A DNA stretch of 64,000 nt from Magnolia sinica. Its lineage: Eukaryota; Streptophyta; Magnoliopsida; Magnoliales; Magnoliaceae. A program made the position numbers and the translations under genes. Positions 23,086 through 35,307 of the stretch are shown here, piece after piece. The first letter of the stretch is position 1; every line of letters begins with the position of its first letter. The DNA lies in NCBI RefSeq assembly GCF_029962835.1, contig NC_080582.1:25862032-25926031 (forward strand). The letters run 5' to 3'. The notes beneath the pieces are model-generated. The model was given only the letters and a program-made list of their open reading frames with translations, searched no databases and was not told the origin of the DNA.

Positions 23086-23904
23086 AGATAATATTCATAG
23101 ATTAATGAGGTAGCTTATTAAGAACCTTTCCAAAATGGGCACCGAATGTGAATTCTGTATTAATTATGTAGTTTTTTGTGTATTTTTTTTTCCTTTTTAG
23201 GGTAACTTAGAAAAAAATATATATAGTCATATGAATTTTAAATTCTAATTATAAAAGGGTTTTCATCAGCTTATGCGTATTTCCTAACTTTGGGTCCGTG
23301 GGCTAGCAAACGGGTGAGAGCTTGAGTAGGCTGCGCTTTGATGTTTTAGTGAAATCAACACTGACCACACCCTTGTTAGACCCAAGGTCTAAAACTCAGT
23401 TGCATCCGTGATTTAGGTAGACCACACAATTGAAATAGTGTACAAGGCAACATTCACCCTCCAAACTCTATTCCTTCGTGTGGCCCATCTGAATCATGGA
23501 TGGGCCAAACTTTTGGGCCTCATACCTAAATTTTGGTGTGCCATTTTAATGTTGGAGTGGATTTTATATAATCATCATGGCAGGTCATCTAATAATCAAG
23601 GGTGGAAGTTTCGCTCCTAACTGTTTACTTTGGTGTGGCCCAATTGAATCATGGATCAGTCATAGTTTTTTGCTCAAGGCCTAATATAAGACTAAACATC
23701 TAATGGCTAGAGTGGATCTCACATACACTTTATGGTGACCTCCATTAAAAATAAGGGGTGTGCATTCCGCCATCAAGTTGACCTGACCCTTCTTTGGTGG
23801 AAAAATATAAAAGTTCACATTGAACTTTCAACCTTATTTGCTTCATCAGTGAAGTTTCCTTGTTAAATTTAGATTGTGGACCATTTTTTGTTTGAAGGCC
23901 ATGC

Positions 23905-24545
23905 TGGGGTGCGTGGAAGCAACCTCAGAGTTGTATCGAACAAGCAATAGGGAAACACAACAAAGCAATCACAGAGCTAGAATACATATTTTTAAGTAGA
24001 AAAATCTTTTCGGTGAAAAAACTACGGTACAAAGCGATAAGCAATTCACTATGAAAACGAATTACAAGAGATGATATTAACTTACAAATATGAAAACCCA
24101 ATAAAAAAATCCCAGCTCTTCTTTAGAACAAGTTCCATATACCCTAATCATGTGTTACACCTGTTTATATAACCCTAGATCTGGAATTAGAAAAAAAATC
24201 GTGCACTCATGCAGAAACTATGCACGTATCAATCAAACCATCAATCGAGCATCCTTTGATCAATTGATGCTATAATGTTCGATCAATCGAACATGCTCAA
24301 AAGTATTCAGAAAGCTAACTTGATTTTCTAGAATTATCTCAATCGATCGAGCCTCCATGTTCGATCGATTGAATATGTCTAAAACTATTCAAAGAGTTAA
24401 TTGAAAATTTTGAAATTTTCTCGATTCAATCGATTGCATTCCCCTATTTCAACACGGATTGAAGGCACCAATTTCAATAGGTCATTGATTAGATGGTCAG
24501 CATCATCCTATCAATTTTAGTTTTGAACAATGGTCATTCATAATA
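23905..24545 (-). repeat. LTR-like remnant with TCGATCGA palindromes
   Basis: A roughly 640 bp insertion splits sequence that is continuous in the related flank copies (GAAGGCCA before, AAAGGATT after). Read on the minus strand it has a TATA box (24164-24172, TATATAAAC). At 24225-24440, upstream of it, lie several near-palindromes such as TTCGATCAATCGAA (24278-24291) and TTCGATCGATTGAA (24360-24373). The segment TTTTCGGTGAAAAAACTACGG near 24010 is of the kind seen in copia LTRs. No internal domains remain, so a solo LTR is likely. Exact ends are uncertain. Confidence 0.5.
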
Positions 24546-25250
24546 GGTCTTGGCAAAAGGATTGCTCCTAATATCCAAATATGTAGGCATGTGGTGCTCA
24601 TCCGTCAAATCAATGGCCAAGATTACCACCTGCACTGCTTGTTTGCAACCTACTCAAGGCAGTTTTCATGCCCAAATGCATCATGGCCTATTACTTCTGT
24701 TTTTTTTTTTCAAAAGTGGGCTCTTGCCACAATTTCATAAGCACAGAAATATACAGCGCTACGGGTGGGCCCATTATTTGTGTTTTGCTCATTAGTTTTT
24801 TTAGCATAATTAATGGCACGTCGTTTTTAGGTTTTAATTAGAAAATTTTGATATAAAAGCTCTTCCTCTTGTAGGAAGAGCTACATTTTAATTAAAGATT
24901 TTTATTTTTTTTTGATATATGAGCTCTTGCTTTTATAGGAGAAGCTACTTGGCAAGCAAGAGGCGATTGGACATGATGTAGATCGGATGGCTGCGAATGA
25001 AAATTTATTTCCCTTTCATGATGTCTTTGTTGGCTTCCTCATGTATTAATGGTGTGGGATATTTGAATGATCTTTTCAAACTGTAGCATAACGATGTGTG
25101 TAATTTTTTTTTTTCTTTTCCTTATTTTAGGGTTTGTTTTAGCTACTAATGCTCAAAATTCAATATAATAAGTTGTTTATGTAATGCTTGAGATGTATTA
25201 CATTATTTATGTTTGGATGTAATATGCTCATTCAAAGTGAAGAAGTTATT
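24546..25250 (+). repeat. Copy C of a duplicated CNL 3' flank
   Basis: This shares ordered blocks with the copies at 38075-39290 and 39515-40163/54488-54957: AAAGGATT near 24556, AAGATTACCACC near 24620, and GGTGTGGGATATTTGAATGA at 25051-25070. It follows the C-terminus of the CNL pseudogene, so it is best read as the downstream flank of that gene. The coding potential is nil. Confidence 0.6.
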
Positions 25251-25779
25251 TAGAGTGTAGATTCTGGCGGAGGTCCACAATGCTTCACTGGAGAGGTCCA
25301 TTATCAAAGTTGCTCATCAGGTGCATGCCACAATCCTACCTCCTTACAAAATTCAAGTCAGTCCAACTCTTTTCAACTGATAAGCTATAAGCATTGACCG
25401 TCCATTTCTTTATCATACATTTAGCTTACCTGGTTTAACACCAACCTGATTCCTGGACCTGGGCATAAGGTCTAGGTTGAGGTTTGCTAAGCCTACACAT
25501 GGGAGGAGCCATCGGCAACAACATATAGCCATATGTACCAATATAGCATAACGTGCTAGAATAGAACTTTTCATTAAGTGAGCCACGTTGTATAAAACGT
25601 CTGACATAAAAATCAAGTTGTTTCAAACCACAGGTGGACTTGTTTATGGATGTTTAGAAAAATCTTTATTACCCTATTGTGCCCCATTAAGGAGCATATC
25701 AACTGTTTTTTGCATGAAAAGATCTAGTACTCACTATTGCCCTCCTAGTGGAAAGCTCGACTAGGATAGTTTTTGCCAA
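25251..25779. other. Unassigned sequence left of the gypsy element
   Basis: Mixed-composition DNA without a supported reading frame, terminal repeats or tandem structure. It ends at the target site GCCAA (25775-25779) of the gypsy insertion. Confidence 0.5.
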
Positions 25780-26693
25780 TGTTATGGGAAGATCCAAACC
25801 CCTTATAATTCCGAGGGCCAACATCATACTAATCTGATCGGACACACGGATATCCGACGTGATACACAACGGAAGGGTTACCTATTAAGTCATAGCGACA
25901 CTCTTACTCCAAGTTACAGGAAAACTTAACTCGACAAGATAGGTCCGCCACTTGACTCGGAGTTTAGAAGGAGGGCATCTAGAATGCTTAATAGATAAAT
26001 GAAGTTAATTCACACTCCGTTCAGACCAAAGCTCGGCTCAGACTCGTGACACAGTACGCGTCTAACAAACCAGCGGAAGGGTCTCAGAAAAGAACACCAC
26101 ATCGGGTGCAAACGAGTTTCTAGACGTCGGCCCGAGGTCGGGCATGGTGAGCTTCCACTGATGAACGACAGCCTAGCTGGGGCCTTGTCCTGGTCCTCAT
26201 CTTCATTTGAAGAAGGACTTCTGAGCCAAGGGCTCGTCCTCATCCTCATCTTCCTTCAAAGGGAGATATCTCGATCCAAGGCTAGGGCGGAATGTGAACG
26301 CCTCAAATGCTAAACTAAGCAACTGCCTTAAGCAGATGTGACCGATAACGTCACCCACGGATATGCTACACGATCCCTGGATTATGTACAATATCTCCAT
26401 GATCCAAAAATCCTATTGATTGAGCAAATCGTGTCGAGATTAATGGACCCAAACCGTCCGATGGTCAGGTATAAATACAGTAAAACTCCATTGTTATAGG
26501 GACGCAACATCCTGCACTCTCCCTCTGCTCCTCAACTTAGACCCAGATTCCCTTGACCTGACTTAGGCATCGGAGGGTCCCTCGGCTTAGCCAGGGTCTC
26601 CTTTGCTTGTTCCAAGTGTGCAGGTTTGAGACGGCGAAGCGGCTCGGAGTTTGTGAGTCAGAGCGGAGAGTCTTCCAGATTTAGTCATCAACA
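25780..26693 (+). repeat. 5' LTR of the gypsy element
   Basis: Runs from TGTTATGGGAAGATCC to TTTAGTCATCAACA. A TATAAATA box lies at 26470-26477, about 220 bp before the LTR end. Confidence 0.95.
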
Positions 26694-26752
26694 TTTTTGG
26701 CGCATCTGTGGGAAACTGATACGAAAGGTCAGGTTTCTATCCTTGAAATATA

Positions 26753-28550
26753 ATGGCAAGAGGCAAGAAGAAAGTGGTAGCTGTGGAACCAGAGCAGACC
26801 CGTTCTTCTTCATTACTTCACGCCAAATTGGCCCTAGGGTCTTCCCAGTGTTTACGCAATTGGGCAAGCAAGTATCGCGCCATGCAAAGCGAAATATAAG
26901 CCTTACATAACGAGATCAATCAGATGAAGCAACAACGACAGGAGCCACAGCCACATCCCGCTCAGGAAACCCTATTCCTGAGCCGATTGGTCCTGTTGTG
27001 GAAACTCATTCTGCACCGAGGAGTACGAGGCCTGAGGGGCCCCCTCATCAACCCCCTCGGGCACCATCTTCTATTAAGAATCCTCCCCTGACCCAAATCT
27101 GAATTTCGACTCGGAACATAGCAACTCGAGCTCCAACAAATGCCTTGGTCACCTCGGCCCTGACACAGACGGATCTCTGCCACGAGTTGGAACGGAGGAG
27201 GGGAAGGAGGACTCCCGAAATGGAAAACGTCCAGGAGATAGTAGTTGAGAATAAAGATCCTTGGGAAGCACGGTTCGCGGAGCTCAGCAACAAGATTCAG
27301 ATACTGAAAAAGAAGCAACTGCCATCGTCAGCTCCCGTGGTTGTTCAAGCAATGATGGAAGAGACCGAGCCTCCTTTCACCTCTATAATCATGGATGAGG
27401 TGATGCTACAGAGGTTTCGGATACCTCCCATCATTCAGTACTCTGGGTCTGGTAACCCATCCGAGCACGTGGAGACTTATCGTTCATGCATGCAAATTCA
27501 AAAGGTAACAGATGTAATGATCTGTAGGGGATTTTCCATCACCCTTACAGAGTCCGCTCGGAGTTGGTACCGGCAGCTCAAACCTTATTCCATCGGTTCC
27601 TTCGTAGAGTTGAGTCGACTATTCCTTACTCCATTCGTAAGTGGTAAGAGGAGTTAAAAGCCCAATACTCACCTGTTCGCCATCAAGCAAGAGCCGAAGG
27701 AGTCGTTGAAATACTACATTGCTCGCTTCAATGAGGAAGCATTGCAAATAGAAGATTACGATGACAAAATGCCACTTGCTGCCATGTTCAGCGGCCTAAA
27801 AGAAGGAAAATCACTTTCTCCATTGGAAAGAATCCACCGAAGACATTAGCAGAACTCATTGCCAGAGCTCAGAAGTGTACTAACACCGAGAAATTCTCCA
27901 ATGTCCGCAAAAATGTCCAAGTGACAGAGCCGAATGGTAAGAGGAAGAGGCCAAGGAACGAAGAGACTCAGCCATCAGGCAAAGGACTAGATAACCGTAC
28001 CCCTCGCGACCGTCGTCCGAGCAGAAAGGCGGAGGGTAAATTCCGTTCCTACACCCCCCTCAACACATTAATTGAGCAGATTCTATTGGACATTAAAGGA
28101 CACAAGCTTCTGAATTGGCCCGTTTGTATGAGGGCTGACCCAGATCATCGAGACAAACGTAAGTATTGCTGTTTTCACTGAAATCATGGCCACAACATGG
28201 CCGACTATATAGATATCAAGGATGAGATCAAGACTCTTATTCGTAAGGGACATCTGCGCCAATACACTAAGGAAGAAAGAACCACTCGGAAAGAAGAGCA
28301 AGAGCGAGAGTGAGGGTAGCTGAATAACACCTCAGAAGAGCTAGCTGAAATTCATACCATTTTCGGGGGCTCGTCCAGTGGAGGAGATTCGAACAGGGCT
28401 TGGAAAGCCCACTCTCGGAAGTCTGATCCGGAACACTACGTCCACCTGACCGAGAGGCCCAACAAGGAACTTTGGGTTAGCTCGTGCAACTTGACCTTCA
28501 CGGAAGAAGATGCGCACGGAATCTAGCATCCGCACGACGATGCCCTGGTA
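26753..28550 (+). pseudogene. gypsy gag region (fossil)
   Basis: Begins at MARGKKKVVAVEPEQTRSS. A coiled-coil-like stretch precedes the retrotransposon gag core at about 27240-27660 (PPIIQYSGSGNPSEHVETYR, SARSWYRQLKPYSIGSF). A basic linker (KRKRPRNEETQPSGKG) and a remnant of the C-terminal zinc-knuckle region (KYCCFH, near 28150) follow. The order and motifs fit Tat-lineage gag. The frame is broken in several places. Confidence 0.85.
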
Positions 28551-31500
28551 GTTATTATGACCATAACGAACCGCAAGGTGTACCGCATCTTGGTCGACAC
28601 CGGAAGCTCGGCCGAGGTAATCTATTCCGAAGCCTTTGAAAGAATGAAAATTCTAAGGTCCCACCTCAGACTTGTGAAGACCCCCCTGCACGGCTTTGCT
28701 AGAGAAAAAGTAATATCTGAAGGAGCCATCTCCCTCCCTGTGACTATGGGAGAAGGGCAACACTAAGTCACCCTTATGGTAGACTTCTTAGTTGTCAATG
28801 TGCTATCTGTGCACAATGTCATCCTAAGCAGGCCTTCCCTCAACACAATGAGAGCAGTCGTCTCCACTTATCACCTGATGATGAAATTCCCCACTGAGGG
28901 TGGGATAGGATACCTTCGAGGCGATCAACGCGAAGCTCGGAGATGCTATGCTATGGCAGTCAAGAAGGTGTAGGTTAAGCAAACACTTACCATCAACATG
29001 CTGGACCCCAGAGGACCCGCAGAAGGTTCATTCGTAGAAGACCTGGAGAAAGTACCACTTGACGAGGCAAACCCGAGCAGAACTGTTTAGGTCTAAACAA
29101 CTTTAAACCTTGAGTAGCGATCTGAAGTACTAGCCTTCCTACGGTAGCACAGGGATGTCTTCGCATGGTCACATGAAGATATGCCCAGAATCTCTCCGGA
29201 AGTCATGGTCCACAAGCTGAACATGGACCCAAACCACAAACCCGTGAAATAAAAGAGGAGACCATTTGACGCCGAGCGGTATGAGGCCATAGCCGACGAA
29301 GTCTCTACTCTACTTGATGCGATTTCATAGAAGGGGTACATTATCCCGATTGTATCACTAACGTAGTCCTCGTCAAGAAGGTCAACGGGAAATGGCAAGT
29401 CTGCGTAAACTACTCGAATCTAAACAAGGTGTGTCCAAAAGATAGCTTCCCATTACCTTGGATCGATCAACTTATGGATAGTACGACAGGATATGAATTA
29501 CTTTCTTTCCTGGACGCTTACTCCGAGTACAATCAGATTATGATGCATTCCCTAAACAGGCAAAAGACTACCTTTGTCACGAACAAGGGGCTCTACTGTT
29601 GCCGGGTCATGTCGTTTGGCCTGAAAAATGCTGAGGCCACGTACCAAAGGTTGGTAATCAGCTATTCACTAAGTATATCAGACATACGATGAAAGTGTAC
29701 GTCGAAGACATGATGGTAAAGAGTGTCAGGGTGTTCGACCACCTGACAGACCTCGAAGAAACTTTTGCCATTCTCTGAGAATATCAGATGAAACTGAACC
29801 CCGCAAAGTGCATCTTCGGAGTCAGCTCTGGTAAATTCCTCGGATTCTAAGTTAGCTACAGGAGTATTGAAGCAAATTCTGATAAGATCAAAGCACTCCT
29901 CGAAATGAGTTCACCTCGGACTATCAAGGAAATACAACGCCTCACAGGACGAGTAGCCGCGCTTGGACGATTCATATCCAGAGCCACGGACAAATGTCTT
30001 CCTTTCTTCTAGCAGCTGAAGGGACACAAAAAGGCGGAATGGACACAAGAATGCGAATAGGCCTTTCAACAATTGAGACAGTATTTAGGCTCACCACCCC
30101 TACTGTCCAAGCCCGAAGAGGGTGAACCCCTGTTCCTGTACCTCACAGTCTCAGTCTCAGCTGTCAGCTCGGCCTTGATTAGAGAAGTAAGGGGTAAGAA
30201 ACATCCCGTATACTATGTAAGTAAGGCCATGGTGCCCCGCCGAGACGAGATACCTGCCTCTGGAGAAGCTAGCACTCAGTTTCATCATCTTGGCTCGGAG
30301 ATTACGTCCATACTTCCAAGCTCACTCCGTCGTCGTGTTGACGGATTCCCCACTCAAACAAGTTCTCTAGAGGCCCGAAGTATCGGGTCGGTTAACCAAA
30401 TGGGCCATCGAACTTGGAGAATTCGACATTCAGTACTATCCAAGGAAGGCTATCAAGGGTCAAGCCATGGCCGACTTCATTGCGGAATTCACTACTTCGA
30501 ACGGAGGCGAGATCAGTACCGAAATCGAGACAACCCCTCCGACTGATCCCCTAAGCGATTAAAAGGCGTCATCAGAGCCAAGATGGGTTCTCTATGTAGA
30601 CGGGTCATCTAATGCTAAGCGTGCCGGAGTGGGGATTATCTTAATTGCGCCTGATTCAACACCCATCCAGTATGTAATAAGGCTCGGTTTCAAAGCCTCG
30701 AATAATGAAGCAGAGTACGAGGCCCTTCTTGAAGGACTCAGATTGGCGATAAGCCTAGGGGTCCAGTCCCTCCATGTCCAATGCGATTCTCAGCTGGTGG
30801 TGAACCATATCTCCCTGAGTACGAGGCCAAGGAGACAATGTTGATTTCTTATCTAGACGAGGCATGGAAATTAATAGAAAGGTTCTGGAGCTGCACCATC
30901 CACCAGATCCCCAGAGCAGAAAATTCATGGGCCAATGCCCTAGTAAAGCTAGCCTCAGCCATGGAAGGGAAGATTCCGTGAATCATCTCTGTGGAGTTCA
31001 TAAAGCATCCAAGCATCAACCAGATGGAGAAAAAGACAGTTAAGCCAGTGGATGACACTCCGAGTTGGATGGATCCGATCTATGGATACCTCACTTCTAG
31101 CGAGGTTCCCTCGGATAGGTTGGAAGCCAGACGCCTGAGGGTCAGACGTCATGGACAGTATCCTATATAAGAAGGGGCATTCTCAACCCTACCTCAGGTG
31201 TCTTTGACCCGACGAGGCAGATTATGTGATTCGAGAGATTCACGAAGAAATCCGTGGAAACCACTCTGGCAAATGAGCCCTAGCCTTGAAGATACTCTGA
31301 CAAGGGTATTTTTGGCCAACCCTTAAGGAAGACTTGGAGAACTATATTCAAAGGTGCGACAAATGCCAATGCTATGTGGCTGTGCCAAGGCAACCTGCAA
31401 AGGAAATGACTCCTATGAGCGGTCCATGGCCGTTCGCTCAGTGGGGAATTAACATCATCGGCCCTCTGCCCACAGGAAAGGGGCAAGTCAAGTTCACCAT

Positions 31501-32285
31501 CATTGCAGTCGACTACTTCACCAAATGGGCTGAGGCCGAGCCCGTTGTAAAAATTATGGAACAAAAGGTGATTGATTTTGTCTGGAAGAACATCATTTAC
31601 CGGTTCATGATTTCCCGCACCATTATTTCCGATAATGGCAAGCAGTTTGACAATGACAAGTTTTGAAGCAAGTGTCATGGGCTCGCATCACAAATGCATA
31701 TTCTTTGCCTCGGCACCAACAATCCAATGGATAGGTGGGAGCAGTTAATAAAGTCATCAAGCATCATCTCAAAATGAAATTGGAAAAAGCAAAAGGCAAT
31801 TGGGCCAAAGAGCTCCCATTCGTCCTTTGGGCCTACAAGACCACAACCCAGTTATCCACTGGGGAGACCCCATTTTCGCTATCCTACGGCTCAGAGGTAA
31901 TGGTGCCAGTTGAAATCGGCCTCCCTACTGCTAGGGTCAGAAATTATCAAGAAAACCAGAACTCTGAGCAGATGGTAGCCAACCTAGACCTACTTGAAGA
32001 AGCCAGAGAAGTCTCCAGACTCCGAGTCGCTGCTCGACATCAACAGGTGGCATGATTTTACAATACCAAGGTCAAAACCAGGCGGTTCCGCCCAGGGGAC
32101 TTGGTCCTTCGTCGAGTCTTTTCGAATACTGCCAAGCCGGGGGCTGGGGTACTCGCGCCTAACTGGGAAGGGCCTTATCGCGTGATCCGCTCTACCAAAC
32201 AGGGCTCTTACCACTTAGAAGATCTTGAAGGTCGTCAGCTCCCCAACCCCTGAAATGCTGAGCACCTAAAAATCCACTATCCCTG
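28551..32285 (+). pseudogene. gypsy pol region (fossil)
   Basis: Protease (RILVDTGSSAEVIY, near 28585), reverse transcriptase (about 29240-29760, with LPWIDQLMDSTTGYELLSFL and a YVDD-box relative YVEDMMVKS), RNase H (about 30000-30300), a second, archaeal-type RNase H (about 30590-30960; FKASNNEAEYEALLEGLRLA), and integrase (about 31200-32060; CDKCQCYV zinc region, VDYFTKWAEAEPV core). The end is near IHYP at 32285. A doubled RNase H is characteristic of the Tat lineage. Many breaks are present. Confidence 0.9.
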
Positions 32286-32928
32286 ATGTAATGGCCTTTG
32301 AAGCCCCCAATGAGTGTACGCCTCCGAGCGACCAGCCTTTAAGGCTCTCAATAAAACTCACGCCTCTTCTTTTCAACACGAATGGACCATCTACTAAGAG
32401 AAGTTGCCTCTCATAAGCAAAGGCGAACACGACGACAAGGTAATCCCTTAAAGAAGGGGCTAGAGCGTTATCCCATGAAAAATCAACGAGGCACCCCCTC
32501 TTAGTCAGGGGAAAAGCCAGTAGATGGCCTTACTCCCCGAAAAGAGGAGTCGGCTCATCACACAACTAGCAGACGAAAGAAAATTTTCTCGCCAATCGTG
32601 GGACGAGCCGATCCCCTAGGGATCCGAGCTTAGCAATGGTAATACCACAAAGGTTTAAGAGTTCTACAAGATAGTATTATAACGGGCTAAGTTGCTAGAG
32701 AGTCAGTTTAGTAAAACCATGAAGTAAACCGACCTGTCAACAAATCAGTTCAGTAAACAATCAACATCCAAAAACTAACTACGTATAAAAAATCATCATC
32801 TAGGTGCCCTCTCTAGAGGGTCAAAAATCATCATCCACACACCCTCTTCAGAGGGTCAAAATATCTCCATCACATCATTCATATAAAAAAACCCCCAAAG
32901 TTTTATAAGTCTTGAAAAAAGGTAAAAT

Positions 32929-35307
32929 CTACGAGGTTGGAGGGGGAGGAGGAGCTTGGGAGCTGAGACCCTGATTCGGGCGGGCTTCTTCAGTAGGCTT
33001 CTCTCTGGCATCTTCGGGCAACAACGGCTCAAGGTTGGGGTCCGGGTATACGTCCTGGACCGCTTCAATACAGGTGTCGAAGCCACAGTTGTAAAACTTT
33101 GTGGCTTCAGCGGCCCTTTCCTTTGAGGCTTTGAAGGCCTCTACTGTGTTGGTCACGGCCATGGCCAGAGACGCCTCATCCTCAGCCCATTGAACGTCGC
33201 TCACCTGGGAAACCGCTCTGCATTGTTCTTCTGCTGCTTTAGCCCTAGTCCGCTTCAGTGCTTCACCAAGCTTAGCACTCTCCTAGGCGAGCGAGTTCGC
33301 ATTGGCCCTGGCTCGGGTCAACTTCTCCATGGCAGCACCACATCGAGCCTTAAGATCGCTCACGATGCCCTGCAGTTGAAGCTCTCTAAACTTCCCATCT
33401 TCAAGTTGCCGGCGTAGCTCACCCTGCTCTAATCGGAGGAAAGTAGCCTCATCTCGCAAGACTCCTGTCTTATTCCTGAGAACCTCCACCTCGGTCTCTC
33501 TCTTTTTCAGTTCCCGCACTCTCTCCCAAGTCAAAAGACGTCTCGGGGTGGACTGAATGAAAAACAGAAGTATGAGCACAAAAAAATATGAAAATGAAGG
33601 CTAAGAAACGGGAGTAATAGAAGATACCCTATAGAATACAGAAGTTATGTCATTCAGAAAAGAGTCGTCCAACTTAGTGAGAAGGTTAACTATCTCCTCC
33701 TCTAGGGCATGCTTTGCAGCCTAGGGAATCAAGTAAGACATGTGGTAGCCCAGCTCAAACCTCCCAGCACTTGTCCCCACTCAGGTCGATCTGATCGCTT
33801 GCTCAGCCCCAACCCTGCTACCTGCTGAGGCCTGAGCCTCAGCCTCAAGGTCATTCCCAACCTTAGGAGGAGAGATCATGGCATCAGCCATCCGAACGGC
33901 CTCCTCCTACTCGGATGAAGAAGGGATGGTAATGCAAGGCTCGGGGGTTGTGGAAGGAGCCTCTGCAGTAGGGGGAGCAGCGACAGGCGAGGGGGTCGGA
34001 GTCGGGATATTGATGGTAGCAGCCTAAGCTATGACAAGCACTACAGCCGAAGCTGCAGCAATGGAAATTAGAGCTGCAGCCAGAGGAGTGGCCTGCTTCC
34101 TCCGAATGGTGGTCTTCGTCCGGGGCTCGGCCCTCAGCATCTCCTCAACCGTTGGGTGGCCTTTCTTTTCCGAGACCCAGATGCCTCAGCCTTGCCTGTG
34201 TAAAAAATAAAGGGTCAGTTGTTAAAATAAAAGATTCAATCCTCCCAAAGAAGCAGCAGCAAGGCTTACTGAAGGAGGTGGGGAGCGGCTTAGATCTACA
34301 CAACCCGGACCAATGGAGGTTGGCGACAGTGATCAGATCTGACCAGGAGTGAAGTTCTCCCGATCACACCTTGGCCTTAGCGACCTGATTCTTCTGGTCT
34401 AAGGTGAGGAGGGGTAAACCCCTTGAAAAATCTAGAAAGATAAGAGAAAAAGAATAGTCTGACTATGACAGAAGGAAGAAGGATAAAGAAAAAATGTACG
34501 AAGTCCGACCTGGGGTAGTGAATCGGGTGGGGACCCGAGTCGTCAACTTCCGAGCTCCGCTGCCAGCGCCTCCAATTCGCCCGAAGCACAGAACCATTTA
34601 TTTTTCCAATCCTTATTAGAAGACAGAAGATTCATAACCAGTCCTAACCCTTTGCTGCCTTGGGTCGCGAAGTAGTACCATGGCTCGTGACTATCGTGCT
34701 TGACCAGATACAGGCTTACTAACTCCTCTGGTGTTCGCTTGCGATTACCAACTTGACGCCAGATGATGAAGGAAGAGATTAGAACCCTCCAAGCATTGGG
34801 GGTAAATTGACCAGGAGCCAGTCCCAAGTGAGCGGTCAGGGCATGGACGAAAGGGTGCATGGGGAGTCGGAGTCCACATTGCAGCACAGAGAGAAAAATG
34901 ACAACTTTCCCTTTAGTAAGTGTGCCAGCAGTATCCAAGAGCTTGGGTGCCCTTATCTTCACGGAGTTTGGGATATCGAACTCCGAGCGGATCCACCCCA
35001 TCTGAGACTCCGTGAGCACGAAGCCTCCCGGGATAGCCTCCGAGGCTTGCCCACTCACGAGCATCTCGACTGCCTCTATCGTTGGAGCTCGGGGGGCTCG
35101 AGCAGCCTTCTTTCTACCAACTCGGCTAGTCCAAGCCCCCGCCTCCTTCTGCTTACAAGGTGGAGGGTGTAAAGGTACAGCTTCAAAGGGGCCCTCAGAT
35201 GCCCCTCTTCTGTCGTCAAAGCTCCCCGTCTTGGAGTCGTCATAAAAATCCTGGACCGTCTCCAGATCAGACAACATCTTGTGAGTGAGGAGTATAACAA
35301 GGCACAA
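32929..35307 (-). pseudogene. Antisense gene of the gypsy element (gypsy-type transposon domain, multi-exon)
   Basis: Several minus-strand open blocks occupy the gap between pol and the 3' LTR. The longest (34543-35307, about 254 codons) contains GGFVLTESQMGWIRSEFDIP and LHPFVHALTAHLGLAPGQ-like sequence, typical of the putative gypsy-type transposon domain found in antisense ORFs of Tat elements. Blocks at 33283-33579 (ELKKRETEVEVLRNKTGVLR, a coiled coil) and 32929-33204 follow downstream on the same strand, as expected of separate exons. It would be transcribed toward pol. Its function is unknown in the family. It is a fossil but relatively well preserved compared with pol. Confidence 0.75.

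Larger units (their letters stand above)
21297..23790. repeat. Diverged inverted repeat enclosing a younger foldback element
   Basis: The minus strand of about 21297-21690 aligns with the plus strand of about 23395-23760. Shared words include the plus-strand CACAATTGAAATAGTGTACA against its left-arm counterpart, and GGAGTGGATTTTATA with AATCATCATGG. Arms are roughly 350-400 bp and clearly diverged. The space between them is filled by the younger element 21809-23085. The arms may be the ends of an older transposon of the GTGG(T/A)CCAC repeat family. Confidence 0.6.

Noticed and set aside
24215-24440. A strict 21 bp phase for the TCGATCGA words, as seen at 60995-61348
   Set aside because: When palindrome centres are measured the intervals are about 18-23 bp and not constant, so no phasing is claimed there.
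26010-26249. Minus-strand frame with a similar copy at 36197-36385
   Set aside because: Both lie at the same place in the two gypsy LTRs; no domain is recognisable and antisense openness in the LTR is expected by chance.
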